From positions 1,071,435-1,135,434 of the forward strand of contig NZ_JAOVZN010000006.1 in the NCBI RefSeq assembly GCF_025717045.1: a DNA stretch of 64,000 nt, written 5' to 3'. Position 1 is the stretch's first letter. Each line of letters starts with the position of its first letter. The translations under genes were made by a program, and so were the position numbers. The notes beneath the pieces are model-generated. The model saw only the letters and a list, made by a program, of their open reading frames with translations. It did not search any database and had not been told where the DNA came from. This document shows, in pieces, positions 56,196-64,000 of this stretch. This DNA comes from Flavobacterium sp. SH_e. GTDB lineage: Bacteria; Bacteroidota; Bacteroidia; Flavobacteriales; Flavobacteriaceae.

Positions 56196-57078
56196 TCCGG
56201 TTTTGCTTCATCCAACAGTAGATGGTTTAAATATTAAACCTGATGGTGTGTATGTAGATGTTACGTTTGGGGGCGGTGGTCATTCAAAAGAGATTTTAAA
56301 AAGATTAGGGCCAAACGGAAGGCTGTTTGCATTTGATCAAGACGAAGACGCGCTTGCTAATGCATTGCCAGATGAAAGGTTCACTTTGATAAATGAGAAT
56401 TTTAGGTTCATAAAAAGATTTTTACGTTTTCACGGAGTTAAATCAGTTGACGGAATCTTGGCAGATTTAGGAGTTTCATCACATCAGTTTGATGTTCCTG
56501 AAAGAGGTTTTTCAACAAGATTTGATGCCGAGTTAGATATGCGGATGAGTCAAAGAAATGATTTAAATGCTTGTCGAGTGGTTAACGAATATGAAGAACA
56601 GGATTTACGTCGTGTTTTTTTTGATTATGGGGAGTTGAAAAACGCACCGGTTTTGGCAAGAACAATTGTTGAGGCGAGAAAAGATTACCCAATCAAAACG
56701 ACTGAAGAATTAAAAGAAGTTCTGAAAAAGTTTTTACCAGAGAAAGTTCGAAACAAAGTATTGGCTCAGATTTATCAAGCAATCAGGATCGAAGTTAATC
56801 AGGAGATGGATGTTCTAAAAGAATTTATTGAACAGTCATTAGAGATTTTAAAACCAGGAGGAAGATTTTCGGTAATCTCTTATCATTCTTTAGAAGATCG
56901 TTTGGTAAAAAGATTCATTAAAAACGGAATGTTTGAAGGGGAGCCAGAAAGAGATTTTTACGGAAACTTTTCAGTTCCATTCAAAACTATCGGAAAACTG
57001 ATTGTTCCAGATGATGAAGAAATCAAGATTAATAATAGGGCAAGAAGTGCAAAATTAAGAGTCGCAGAAAAGCTATAA
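56170..57078 (+). CDS. rsmH: 16S rRNA (cytosine-N4)-methyltransferase RsmH
   Basis: RsmH methylates N4 of C1402 in 16S rRNA. It has 302 residues. The N-terminus YHNPVLLHPTVDGL and SAM motif YVDVTFGGGGHSKEIL near 28-43 are diagnostic, with ILADLGVSSHQFD near 96-108 and the C-terminal VISYHSLEDRLVKRF. ATG 56170 overlaps mraZ by 26 bp; an ATG four codons on (56182) is equally plausible. It is the second gene of the dcw operon, as in most bacteria. Confidence 0.96.
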   Translation: MTTKMEYHNPVLLHPTVDGLNIKPDGVYVDVTFGGGGHSKEILKRLGPNGRLFAFDQDEDALANALPDERFTLINENFRFIKRFLRFHGVKSVDGILADLGVSSHQFDVPERGFSTRFDAELDMRMSQRNDLNACRVVNEYEEQDLRRVFFDYGELKNAPVLARTIVEARKDYPIKTTEELKEVLKKFLPEKVRNKVLAQIYQAIRIEVNQEMDVLKEFIEQSLEILKPGGRFSVISYHSLEDRLVKRFIKNGMFEGEPERDFYGNFSVPFKTIGKLIVPDDEEIKINNRARSAKLRVAEKL

Positions 57079-57099
57079 TATATATTAAGGTAGGAAATA

Positions 57100-57447
57100 A
57101 TGAAAAGTGGCGTATTTAGCATATTAAAAGCAAGATTTCTGATTCATGAAGATGCAGTAAAAAATTGGCGATTTATTGTCTTTATAATTCTGCTGGCGAT
57201 TTTGATGATTGCAAATACACAGCGATACGAACAAAAGGTTTTTGAAATCGCGAAATTAAATAATGAAGTAAAAGAACTAAGATCTGAATTTGTTGATCGA
57301 CGTTCAGAATTGATGAAGTTAAAAATGGAGTCAACTATTTCGGACAAAATGTTAGAAAAACAAATTTTTCCGTCGACAGTTCCTCCAGTAAAAATAGAAG
57401 TTAAAAAAGAAGAAGAAAAAAGTTTCTTTAAAAGAATATGGCAGTAG
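57100..57447 (+). CDS. ftsL: FtsL-like division protein
   Basis: The protein has 115 residues with a short cytoplasmic start, one membrane span (about 24-40, FIVFIILLAILMIAN) and a periplasmic coiled-coil stretch (KLNNEVKELRSEFVDRRSEL). Position between rsmH and the PBP gene, size and topology fit FtsL of the divisome; primary sequence is poorly conserved in this family, so the name rests mostly on context. It overlaps the PBP gene by 10 bp. Confidence 0.88.
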   Translation: MKSGVFSILKARFLIHEDAVKNWRFIVFIILLAILMIANTQRYEQKVFEIAKLNNEVKELRSEFVDRRSELMKLKMESTISDKMLEKQIFPSTVPPVKIEVKKEEEKSFFKRIWQ

Positions 57448-59444
57448 ACGATAAACATATATCCTACAGAATTTACCTCGTAGCAGTTTTCATCTTTTTG
57501 ATGGCAATTGCTATTGTTGTTAAATTAACCAATATTCAATGGGTTCAAGGAGATTATTACAGAAAACTGGCAAAACAGCGTACAGTGAGAAACTTTGTAA
57601 TTCCTGCCAACAAAGGAAATATTTATTCTGCTGACGGAAGTTTATTGGCAACATCAATCCCGAATTATGAAATTCGTTTTGACGCAAAAGCGCCAAAAAA
57701 GGAAACTTTTGAGAAGTATGTAAAACAATTATCAGATTCTTTAGAAACTGTTTTGGATAGACCGTCAGGTTATTACGAAAAAGAATTAAGAAAAGCGCGC
57801 GAAAATAAAAATCGTTATTATTTAATCGCTCGTAAGTTAAGTTATACGGAATATGTGAAAATAAAAAGTTTTCCATTATTCAATTTAGGAGCTTTTAAAG
57901 GCGGAATTATTGTTGAGCAAGAAACGGTTAGAAAACATCCGATAGGCAAAATCGCTGAAAGAACCATTGGTTATGACAAAATCGATCCAGCTACAGGAAT
58001 GGAAGTTGGAAAAGGAATTGAATGGGCTTTTAAAAGTTATTTGAACGGAAAAGACGGTAAAATTCTAAAACAAAAAATCGCAAAAGGGCAATGGAAACCT
58101 ATTCGTGATGTAAACGAAGTAGATCCAATTGATGGTTACGATGTGATTTCGACAATAGATGTTTTTATTCAGGATATTGCACACCATGCTTTGTTGAAAC
58201 AATTGGAAGATTACGAAGCAGATCATGGTTGTGTGGTAGTAATGGAAACGGAAACAGGATACATAAAAGCGATTTCAAATTTAGGAAGAGCAGAAGATGG
58301 TTCTTATTACGAAACGACAAATTACGCTGTTGCTGAATCTCACGAACCTGGATCGACTTTTAAATTAGTTGATTTAATGGCGATTTTAGAAGATAAAGTA
58401 GCTGATACAAGTACAGTTTACGATAGTCATGGCGGTGAAATTAGATATTACGGAAGAGCTGTTCGTGATTCGCATAAAGGCGGTTACGGGAAAGTTTCTT
58501 TAGCGCGCGGATTTGAGCTTTCTTCAAATACAGTAATGGTTCAGGCGGTTTATGAGAACTACAAAAGTAATCCTTCTAAGTTTGTGAATCATATCAATGA
58601 ATTAGGCTTGAATAAACCATTAGGATTGCATTTTAAAGGAGAAGGAAGACCTTATATTCCGCAGCCTGGAGACAAACATTGGTCAGGAACTACGCTTCCT
58701 TGGATGGCTTTTGGATATAATGTTTCGGTTACGCCAATGCAGACTTTAGCCTTGTATAATGCAGTTGCAAACAATGGTGTAATGGTAAAACCGCAATTTG
58801 TGTCGGAAATTAAAGAATGGAACAAAACCATTAAAAAATTTGATACAGAAGTGATGAATCCTAAGATTTGTTCGCCAGAAACACTTAAAAAAGTCAAAGC
58901 AGTTTTGGCAAATGTGGTTAAAAAAGGAACAGGTTCTAAGTTGTATTCAAAAGATTTTTCGATGGCAGGAAAAACGGGAACGGCTATGGTAAATTATGCT
59001 AACGCAGGAAGAGAAGGAATGTATTATGCTTCTTCTTTCGCAGGGTATTTTCCAGCTGATCATCCAAAGTATTCTTGTATTGTAGTGGTTCATAAACCAA
59101 ATACGGCCAAGAATAATTATTACGGAGCAGACGTTGCTGGACCAGTTTTCAAAAGAATCGCGCAAAAGATTTTTACTGATGCGCCCTCAACAAATAAAAT
59201 TAAAAAATTAGATTCTAGGATTCCAAAACAAGAAGCTAGTTATGATAAATATATTGCTGAAGCAAATAAAAAAATAAATCAGATTCCTAATTTAAAAGGA
59301 ATGCCTGGAATGGACGCAATTGCTTTACTGGAGAATTTAGGTTTGAAAGTAAAAGTAAATGGAATGGGGAAAGTAAAAAATCAATCGATTCAAGCAGGAA
59401 CCAGTATTAGCAAAAACACAACAATTGTATTAGAATTATCGTGA
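57438..59444 (+). CDS. ftsI: Division transpeptidase (class B PBP) with PASTA domain
   Basis: This monofunctional peptidoglycan transpeptidase works in septal wall synthesis with FtsW. It has 668 residues: a membrane anchor (about 12-30), a PBP dimer domain, then the transpeptidase with S306-T-F-K, SSN at 362-364 and KTG at 512-514. A single C-terminal PASTA domain (about 610-668, IPNLKGMPGMDAIALLENLG) makes it like SpoVD-type division PBPs. It overlaps murE by four bases (GTGA). Confidence 0.95.
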   Translation: MAVDDKHISYRIYLVAVFIFLMAIAIVVKLTNIQWVQGDYYRKLAKQRTVRNFVIPANKGNIYSADGSLLATSIPNYEIRFDAKAPKKETFEKYVKQLSDSLETVLDRPSGYYEKELRKARENKNRYYLIARKLSYTEYVKIKSFPLFNLGAFKGGIIVEQETVRKHPIGKIAERTIGYDKIDPATGMEVGKGIEWAFKSYLNGKDGKILKQKIAKGQWKPIRDVNEVDPIDGYDVISTIDVFIQDIAHHALLKQLEDYEADHGCVVVMETETGYIKAISNLGRAEDGSYYETTNYAVAESHEPGSTFKLVDLMAILEDKVADTSTVYDSHGGEIRYYGRAVRDSHKGGYGKVSLARGFELSSNTVMVQAVYENYKSNPSKFVNHINELGLNKPLGLHFKGEGRPYIPQPGDKHWSGTTLPWMAFGYNVSVTPMQTLALYNAVANNGVMVKPQFVSEIKEWNKTIKKFDTEVMNPKICSPETLKKVKAVLANVVKKGTGSKLYSKDFSMAGKTGTAMVNYANAGREGMYYASSFAGYFPADHPKYSCIVVVHKPNTAKNNYYGADVAGPVFKRIAQKIFTDAPSTNKIKKLDSRIPKQEASYDKYIAEANKKINQIPNLKGMPGMDAIALLENLGLKVKVNGMGKVKNQSIQAGTSISKNTTIVLELS

Positions 59445-60904
59445 AAGTATTAAAAGACATATTATATAAAGTAGCTATTGAGTCTGTAAAAGGTTCAACA
59501 GATATTGCTATTTCTAAAATTGAATTTGATTCACGTAAAGTAGAAACAAATGATGTTTTTGTAGCAATAAGAGGTTCGCTTTCAGATGGACATGATTATA
59601 TCGAGAAAGCAATTCAGCTTGGAGCAAAAGCAATTATTTGTGATACGCTTCCGGCAAATACTGCCAATGACGTAACTTATATTCAAGTAAAAGATACGAA
59701 TACGGCTTTGGCTTTTATGGCTGCTAATTATTTTGGAGATCCATCTGGAAAACTGAAATTAGTTGGTGTAACTGGAACAAACGGTAAAACAACAATTGCG
59801 TCATTATTATTTCAATTGTTTGAAAAAGCAGGTTTTAAAGTTGGATTGTTGTCAACTGTAAAAATCGTAGTAAATAAAACGGAATATCCTGCAACACATA
59901 CAACACCAGATTCTTTGACTATAAATCATTATTTAAATGAAATGGTTGAGGCTGGAGTTACGCATTGTTTTATGGAAGTAAGTTCGCATGGAATTCACCA
60001 AAAACGTACAGAAGCTTTGCATTTTGTGGGAGGAATTTTCACGAATCTTTCTCACGATCATTTGGATTATCATCCAACTTTTGCTGAATATAGAGACGTT
60101 AAAAAGTCATTTTTTGATTCACTTCCAAAATCAGCATTTGTTTTGTCAAACATTGATGATAAAAACGGATCGGTGATGTTGCAAAATACAGTGGCAAAAA
60201 AACTGACTTATGCTTTAAAATCTTATGCTGATTATAGAGCTCAGATTTTAGAAAGCCAATTATCAGGTTTATTATTGAAAATCAATGACAATGAAGTTTG
60301 GGTAAAATTGATTGGTACTTTCAACGCATACAATGTTTTAGCAATTTACGGAACTGCAGTAGAGTTAGGAATTGATAGCCTTGAAGCGTTGCGTTTATTG
60401 TCTGATTTAGAAAGTGTTTCGGGTCGTTTTCAGTACATCGTTTCAGATGCTGGAATTACAGCCGTTGTAGATTACGCACATACGCCAGATGCATTAGAAA
60501 ATGTTTTAAAAACGATAAATGATATCCGTACAAAAAACGAGCAGTTAATTACTGTTGTTGGATGCGGAGGAAATCGTGACAAAACAAAGCGTCCAATTAT
60601 GGCGAAGATTGCTTCAGATTTAAGTGATAAAGCAGTTTTGACCTCTGATAATCCAAGAAATGAAGATCCAGAAGTTATTTTGGATGAAATGGAGCAGGGA
60701 GTTGAGCCTCAGAATTATAAAAAAATGCTTCGAATTACAGACAGAAAACAAGCAATAAAAACGGCTTGTCAATTGGCAGAAGCAAAAGATATTATCCTAA
60801 TTGCAGGAAAAGGACACGAAACATATCAGGAAATAAATGGTGTTCGTCATCATTTTGATGATATGGAAACAATAAAAGAGATTTTAGAGCAACTAAATAA
60901 GTAA
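59441..60904 (+). CDS. murE: UDP-MurNAc-tripeptide synthetase (meso-DAP type)
   Basis: MurE adds the third amino acid to UDP-MurNAc-L-Ala-D-Glu. It has 487 residues with a GTG start overlapping the PBP stop. The ATP loop TGTNGKTT starts at residue 111, and the meso-diaminopimelate selectivity motif DNPR is at 403-406, so the residue added should be meso-DAP rather than lysine. Other family parts are HTTPDSLTINHYL and FMEVSSHGIHQ. Confidence 0.96.
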   Translation: MKVLKDILYKVAIESVKGSTDIAISKIEFDSRKVETNDVFVAIRGSLSDGHDYIEKAIQLGAKAIICDTLPANTANDVTYIQVKDTNTALAFMAANYFGDPSGKLKLVGVTGTNGKTTIASLLFQLFEKAGFKVGLLSTVKIVVNKTEYPATHTTPDSLTINHYLNEMVEAGVTHCFMEVSSHGIHQKRTEALHFVGGIFTNLSHDHLDYHPTFAEYRDVKKSFFDSLPKSAFVLSNIDDKNGSVMLQNTVAKKLTYALKSYADYRAQILESQLSGLLLKINDNEVWVKLIGTFNAYNVLAIYGTAVELGIDSLEALRLLSDLESVSGRFQYIVSDAGITAVVDYAHTPDALENVLKTINDIRTKNEQLITVVGCGGNRDKTKRPIMAKIASDLSDKAVLTSDNPRNEDPEVILDEMEQGVEPQNYKKMLRITDRKQAIKTACQLAEAKDIILIAGKGHETYQEINGVRHHFDDMETIKEILEQLNK

Positions 60905-60940
60905 TAATAAATTTTAAGTTCAAATACCACAGAATTGGAG

Positions 60941-60954
60941 TTTGAAATTTCAAA
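60941..60954. repeat. 14-bp perfect palindrome between murE and mraY
   Basis: TTTGAAATTTCAAA lies in the 75-bp spacer within the dcw operon. The surrounding tract (ttggag / ttggaatt) resembles common intergenic repeats in this genome. No terminator-like T-run follows. Confidence 0.5.
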
Positions 60955-60979
60955 ATTGGAATTTAAAAAATAGAAAAAT

Positions 60980-62212
60980 ATGCTGTACTATTTATTCGAA
61001 TATTTTGATAAGACATTGGATCTTCCTGGAACAGGAGTTTTCCAATACATCACATTTAGATCAGCTTTGGCATTTATGCTTTCGTTGCTTTTGTCGACAA
61101 TTTATGGTAAAAGAGTGATTAACTTTTTACGCCGTCAGCAAGTTGGAGAAACAGTACGCGAACTTGGTCTTGCTGGTCAGAATGAGAAAGCTGGTACACC
61201 AACAATGGGTGGACTGATTATCATTTTTGCGACTTTGGTTCCAGTTTTGTTATTTGCAAGATTGCATAACATTTACATTGTTTTACTAATTGTAACCACA
61301 TTGTGGATGGGAACAATTGGTTTTGTTGACGATTACATTAAAATATTCAAAAAAGATAAGCAAGGTTTAAAAGGTATTTTTAAAGTTATTGGTCAGGTTG
61401 GTCTTGGAGTCATCGTTGGAGCAGTTCTTTATTTTAATCCTGCCGTTACAGTAAGAACAGATACGGGTCGTACAGATGTGTTTAAAACATCTGCAAATAC
61501 AACTATTGTAACGCCAGCACCTGTTGAAGAAAAATCTACAGCAACAACAATTCCTTTCGTAAAAAACAACGAATTTGATTATGCTGAAGTATTGTCTTTT
61601 ATGGGAGAGGGTTATGAGAAATGGGCTTGGCTAATATTTATTCCAGTAGTTATTTTTATCATTACAGCAGTTTCTAACGGAGCTAATTTAACTGACGGAA
61701 TCGATGGTCTCGCAGCAGGAACCTCGGCAATATCCGTCCTCGCACTCGGAATATTTACATTCGTTTCAGGAAATATCATTTTCTCAAATTATCTGAACAT
61801 AATGTATATACCCAATTCGGGAGAAATGACGGTCTTTATTTCGGCGTTTGTTGGAGCATTAATCGGTTTCCTTTGGTACAATTCTTATCCAGCTTCGGTG
61901 TTTATGGGAGATACGGGAAGTTTGACTATCGGAGGAATCATTGCGGTATTAGCGATTGCAGTTCGAAAAGAAATATTGATTGTTTTGTTCTGCGGAATTT
62001 TCTTAGCAGAAAGTGCTTCAGTAATTATTCAGGTAAGTTATTTTAAATACACCAAAAAGCGTTTTGGCGAGGGACGAAGAATTTTCCTGATGTCGCCTTT
62101 ACACCATCATTACCAGAAAAAGGGATATCACGAAAGTAAAATCGTAACCCGTTTCTGGATTGTTGCCGTAATGTTAGCCATTTTGTCAATCATTACTTTA
62201 AAACTAAGATAG
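60980..62212 (+). CDS. mraY: Phospho-MurNAc-pentapeptide translocase MraY
   Basis: MraY makes lipid I from UDP-MurNAc-pentapeptide and undecaprenyl phosphate at the inner membrane. It has 410 residues with about ten membrane spans. Signatures are GTPTMGGLIII near 73-83, GFVDDYIKI near 114-122, NLTDGIDGLAAGTSA near 235-249 and the C-terminal HHHYQKKGYHESK. It has an extra polar loop of about 55-60 residues (about 154-212), so it is longer than the 360-residue E. coli enzyme. murD follows with no gap. Confidence 0.96.
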   Translation: MLYYLFEYFDKTLDLPGTGVFQYITFRSALAFMLSLLLSTIYGKRVINFLRRQQVGETVRELGLAGQNEKAGTPTMGGLIIIFATLVPVLLFARLHNIYIVLLIVTTLWMGTIGFVDDYIKIFKKDKQGLKGIFKVIGQVGLGVIVGAVLYFNPAVTVRTDTGRTDVFKTSANTTIVTPAPVEEKSTATTIPFVKNNEFDYAEVLSFMGEGYEKWAWLIFIPVVIFIITAVSNGANLTDGIDGLAAGTSAISVLALGIFTFVSGNIIFSNYLNIMYIPNSGEMTVFISAFVGALIGFLWYNSYPASVFMGDTGSLTIGGIIAVLAIAVRKEILIVLFCGIFLAESASVIIQVSYFKYTKKRFGEGRRIFLMSPLHHHYQKKGYHESKIVTRFWIVAVMLAILSIITLKLR

Positions 62213-63544
62213 ATGAGGCTAGTAGTACTTGGAGGAGGAGAAAGCGGTGTAGGAACTGCAATCCTCGGTAAGAAACAAGGGTATGATGTTTTTGTATCCG
62301 ATTTTGGAAAAATAAAAGAGAGTTACAAAGAAGTTCTTATCATTAATAAAATAACTTGGGAGGAAGAACAGCATACAGAAGATTTAATTCTAAATGCAGA
62401 TGTGGTGATGAAGAGCCCAGGAATTCCAGATAAATCTCCGATAGTTAAAAAGCTGGTTGCAGCAGGAGTAAAAGTAATTTCGGAAATTGAATTTGCGATT
62501 CCTTACACAGAAGCAATGACGATTGGGATTACGGGAAGTAATGGTAAAACAACCACAACAATGCTGACACATCACTTGCTGAAATATGCAGGATTAAATG
62601 TAGGATTGGGTGGAAATATTGGAAAGAGCTTCGCGTGGCAAGTGGCTGAAAATAAATTTGATGCCTACGTTCTTGAATTAAGCAGTTTTCAGTTAGACGG
62701 AATAATAAATTACAGGCCCGATATTGCGATAATAACCAATATTAGTCCGGACCATTTAGATCGATATGAATATAAATATGAAAATTATATCAATTCGAAG
62801 TTCCGAATAACGATGAACCAGACTGAAAATGATTATCTGATTTATGATGCAGATGATGTGGCAAGCACAGAATGGTTAAAAAAGAACAAAACAAAAGCAA
62901 AACTAATTCCTTTTTCATTGACGAAAAAATTTGATGAAGGGGCTTCTATAAATAACAGCAAAATGGAAATAAAGATCAACCAAGAAGAGTTTACAATGGA
63001 GACAGAACACATTGCGTTAGAAGGAAAACATAATATGAAAAACGCCATGGCAGCAAGCTCTGTAGCTAAATTGATGCAAATTAGAAATGCAACGATTCGT
63101 GAAAGTCTATCTAATTTCCAAGGTGTTGAGCACCGTTTAGAAAAAGTATTAAAAATACAAAACGTTCAATATATCAACGATTCAAAAGCGACAAATGTAA
63201 ACGCTACTTTCTTTGCTTTGGATAGTATGAATGCGCCAACAGTGTGGATTGTAGGAGGTGTTGATAAAGGAAACGATTACAACGAATTAATGTCGTTAGT
63301 ACGTGAGAAAGTAAAGGCAATTATCTGTCTTGGAATCGATAATCGCAAAATTATTGATGCTTTTGGAAACGTTGTTGATATTATGGTTGAAGTAAATAAT
63401 ATGAATGACGCAGTAAAAACTGCTCAAAGATTAACAGAAAAAGGCGATGTAGTTTTATTGTCTCCAGCCTGCGCAAGTTTCGATTTATTCGAAAACTACG
63501 AAGACCGTGGAAAACAATTCAAACAAGCAGTACACAACTTGTAG
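62213..63544 (+). CDS. murD: UDP-N-acetylmuramoylalanine-D-glutamate ligase
   Basis: MurD adds D-glutamate to UDP-MurNAc-L-Ala. It has 443 residues with N-terminal VVLGGGESGVGTAILGKKQG, the ATP loop TGSNGKTT at 107-114, ELSSFQLDG near 158-166, ISPDHLDRY and the C-terminal LLSPACASFDLF. The ATG follows the mraY stop directly, so translation is coupled. Confidence 0.96.
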   Translation: MRLVVLGGGESGVGTAILGKKQGYDVFVSDFGKIKESYKEVLIINKITWEEEQHTEDLILNADVVMKSPGIPDKSPIVKKLVAAGVKVISEIEFAIPYTEAMTIGITGSNGKTTTTMLTHHLLKYAGLNVGLGGNIGKSFAWQVAENKFDAYVLELSSFQLDGIINYRPDIAIITNISPDHLDRYEYKYENYINSKFRITMNQTENDYLIYDADDVASTEWLKKNKTKAKLIPFSLTKKFDEGASINNSKMEIKINQEEFTMETEHIALEGKHNMKNAMAASSVAKLMQIRNATIRESLSNFQGVEHRLEKVLKIQNVQYINDSKATNVNATFFALDSMNAPTVWIVGGVDKGNDYNELMSLVREKVKAIICLGIDNRKIIDAFGNVVDIMVEVNNMNDAVKTAQRLTEKGDVVLLSPACASFDLFENYEDRGKQFKQAVHNL

Positions 63545-63555
63545 AAAAAGTTTAA

Positions 63556-63594
63556 TGTTTCAAGTATCACGTTCGACACCTGAAACTTGAAACA
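63556..63594. repeat. Inverted repeat between murD and ftsW
   Basis: TGTTTCAAGT (63556-63565) and ACTTGAAACA (63585-63594) are perfect arms around 19 bases in the 74-bp spacer. No T-run follows, so it is unlikely to stop transcription; it looks like a dispersed repeat inserted in the operon. Confidence 0.6.
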
Positions 63595-63618
63595 AAATAA
63601 AACCTGAAACAAAAAATT

Positions 63619-64000
63619 ATGAAAGAACTAGTAAACAAACTAAAAGGAGATAGAGTAATATGGTCATTTGTGGCTTTATTGGCTTTGTTTTCGTTTATGC
63701 CTGTTTTTAGTGCGAGTAGTAATCTTGCCTATATCGGGCACGGAACAGGAAATACATTAGGGTATTTGGTAAAACACTTGGCACATATCTGTATTGGTTT
63801 TTTAATCATTTACTGGGTGCATAGAGTTCCGTATCATTATTTTAGAGCCATTTCTAAGATTGCGCTTCCAGTGGTTTGGATTTTATTGATCTATACACTT
63901 TTAAAAGGAACAGTAATCGCAGGAGCAAATGCAAGCCGTTGGATTCAGGTGCCTTTTATCGGAATCACGTTCCAGACTTCAACATTGGCAGCAATTGTTT
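63619..64000 (+). CDS. ftsW: Lipid II polymerase FtsW, 5' part
   Basis: The frame runs from ATG 63619 to the window edge, about 127 codons, with no stop. It starts MKELVNKLKGDRVIWSF and shows SEDS-type spans (VALLALFSFMPVFSASSNLA, then HLAHICIGFLIIYWVHRV), and AGANASRWIQVPFIGITFQ, the family's GANASRW-type motif. FtsW polymerises lipid II glycan at the septum with the class B PBP encoded upstream. The gene is cut by the window, not broken. Confidence 0.92.
   Translation, partial: MKELVNKLKGDRVIWSFVALLALFSFMPVFSASSNLAYIGHGTGNTLGYLVKHLAHICIGFLIIYWVHRVPYHYFRAISKIALPVVWILLIYTLLKGTVIAGANASRWIQVPFIGITFQTSTLAAIV

Noticed and set aside
63545..63618. Terminator between murD and ftsW
   Set aside because: The inverted repeat is not followed by a T-run, and the genes belong to one dcw operon.

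Overview
This window looks like chromosomal backbone from a Flavobacterium-type member of the Bacteroidota. The DNA is AT-rich. Promoter-like sites fit the phylum's TTG / TAnnTTTG pattern rather than the sigma70 consensus. Taxon-restricted genes are present: gldB and gldC for gliding, a type IX secretion plug protein, DUF5916, DUF6702, tandem carboxypeptidase-regulatory-like proteins and YceI proteins. Many exported proteins carry short signal peptides ending in AQ or GQ, or lipoboxes ending in SC or GC. No prophage, insertion sequence, CRISPR array or defence island was recognised.

Layout. 1-9.6 kb: isocitrate lyase; a tight purT - DUF6370 - Crp/Fnr operon; a U32 peptidase-family protein; a PA2169-type four-helix protein; an aspartate aminotransferase; a front-end-type fatty acid desaturase. 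Between them lie REP-like inverted repeats and two copies of a structured element of about 90-100 bp. 9.7-23.7 kb: rsmG, an unknown gene, an exported beta-carbonic anhydrase, pruA, apaG, the T9SS plug protein, a SNF2-type ATPase, a methyltransferase, map, a DUF445 protein and gpmI. 23.7-30.4 kb: a DUF5916 outer-membrane protein, two L,D-transpeptidases meeting tail to tail, a GNAT acetyltransferase, two identical tRNA-Gly(TCC) genes and pepE.

30.6-36.7 kb: an overlapping series of three paralogous exported carboxypeptidase-regulatory-like proteins and a DUF6702 protein, followed by an M1 metallopeptidase, then tatA and a PAP2 phosphatase. 36.9-45.3 kb: an O-methyltransferase, a small coiled lipoprotein, a YceI-like / porin / YceI / YceI locus in which both clear yceI genes carry an FNR-like palindrome at the same distance from the -7 element, then rlmN, a lipoprotein and a polyprenyl diphosphate synthase. 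45.4-55.3 kb: an ECF sigma factor with a putative membrane partner and an outer-membrane protein, dnaG (without the usual zinc ligands), an orphan response regulator, nadE, gldB-gldC, a membrane protein, engB and a hydrolase.

55.6-64 kb: the start of the dcw division and cell-wall cluster (mraZ, rsmH, ftsL, a PASTA-containing PBP, murE, mraY, murD and a truncated ftsW). It is preceded by a phased array of AAAGTGGT boxes that looks like the MraZ operator.

No wholly new defence or mobile system is evident. The best candidates for undescribed biology are the tandem exported paralogs plus DUF6702 plus M1 peptidase locus, the YceI/porin regulon with its matched FNR-like sites, and the structured intergenic repeat family.
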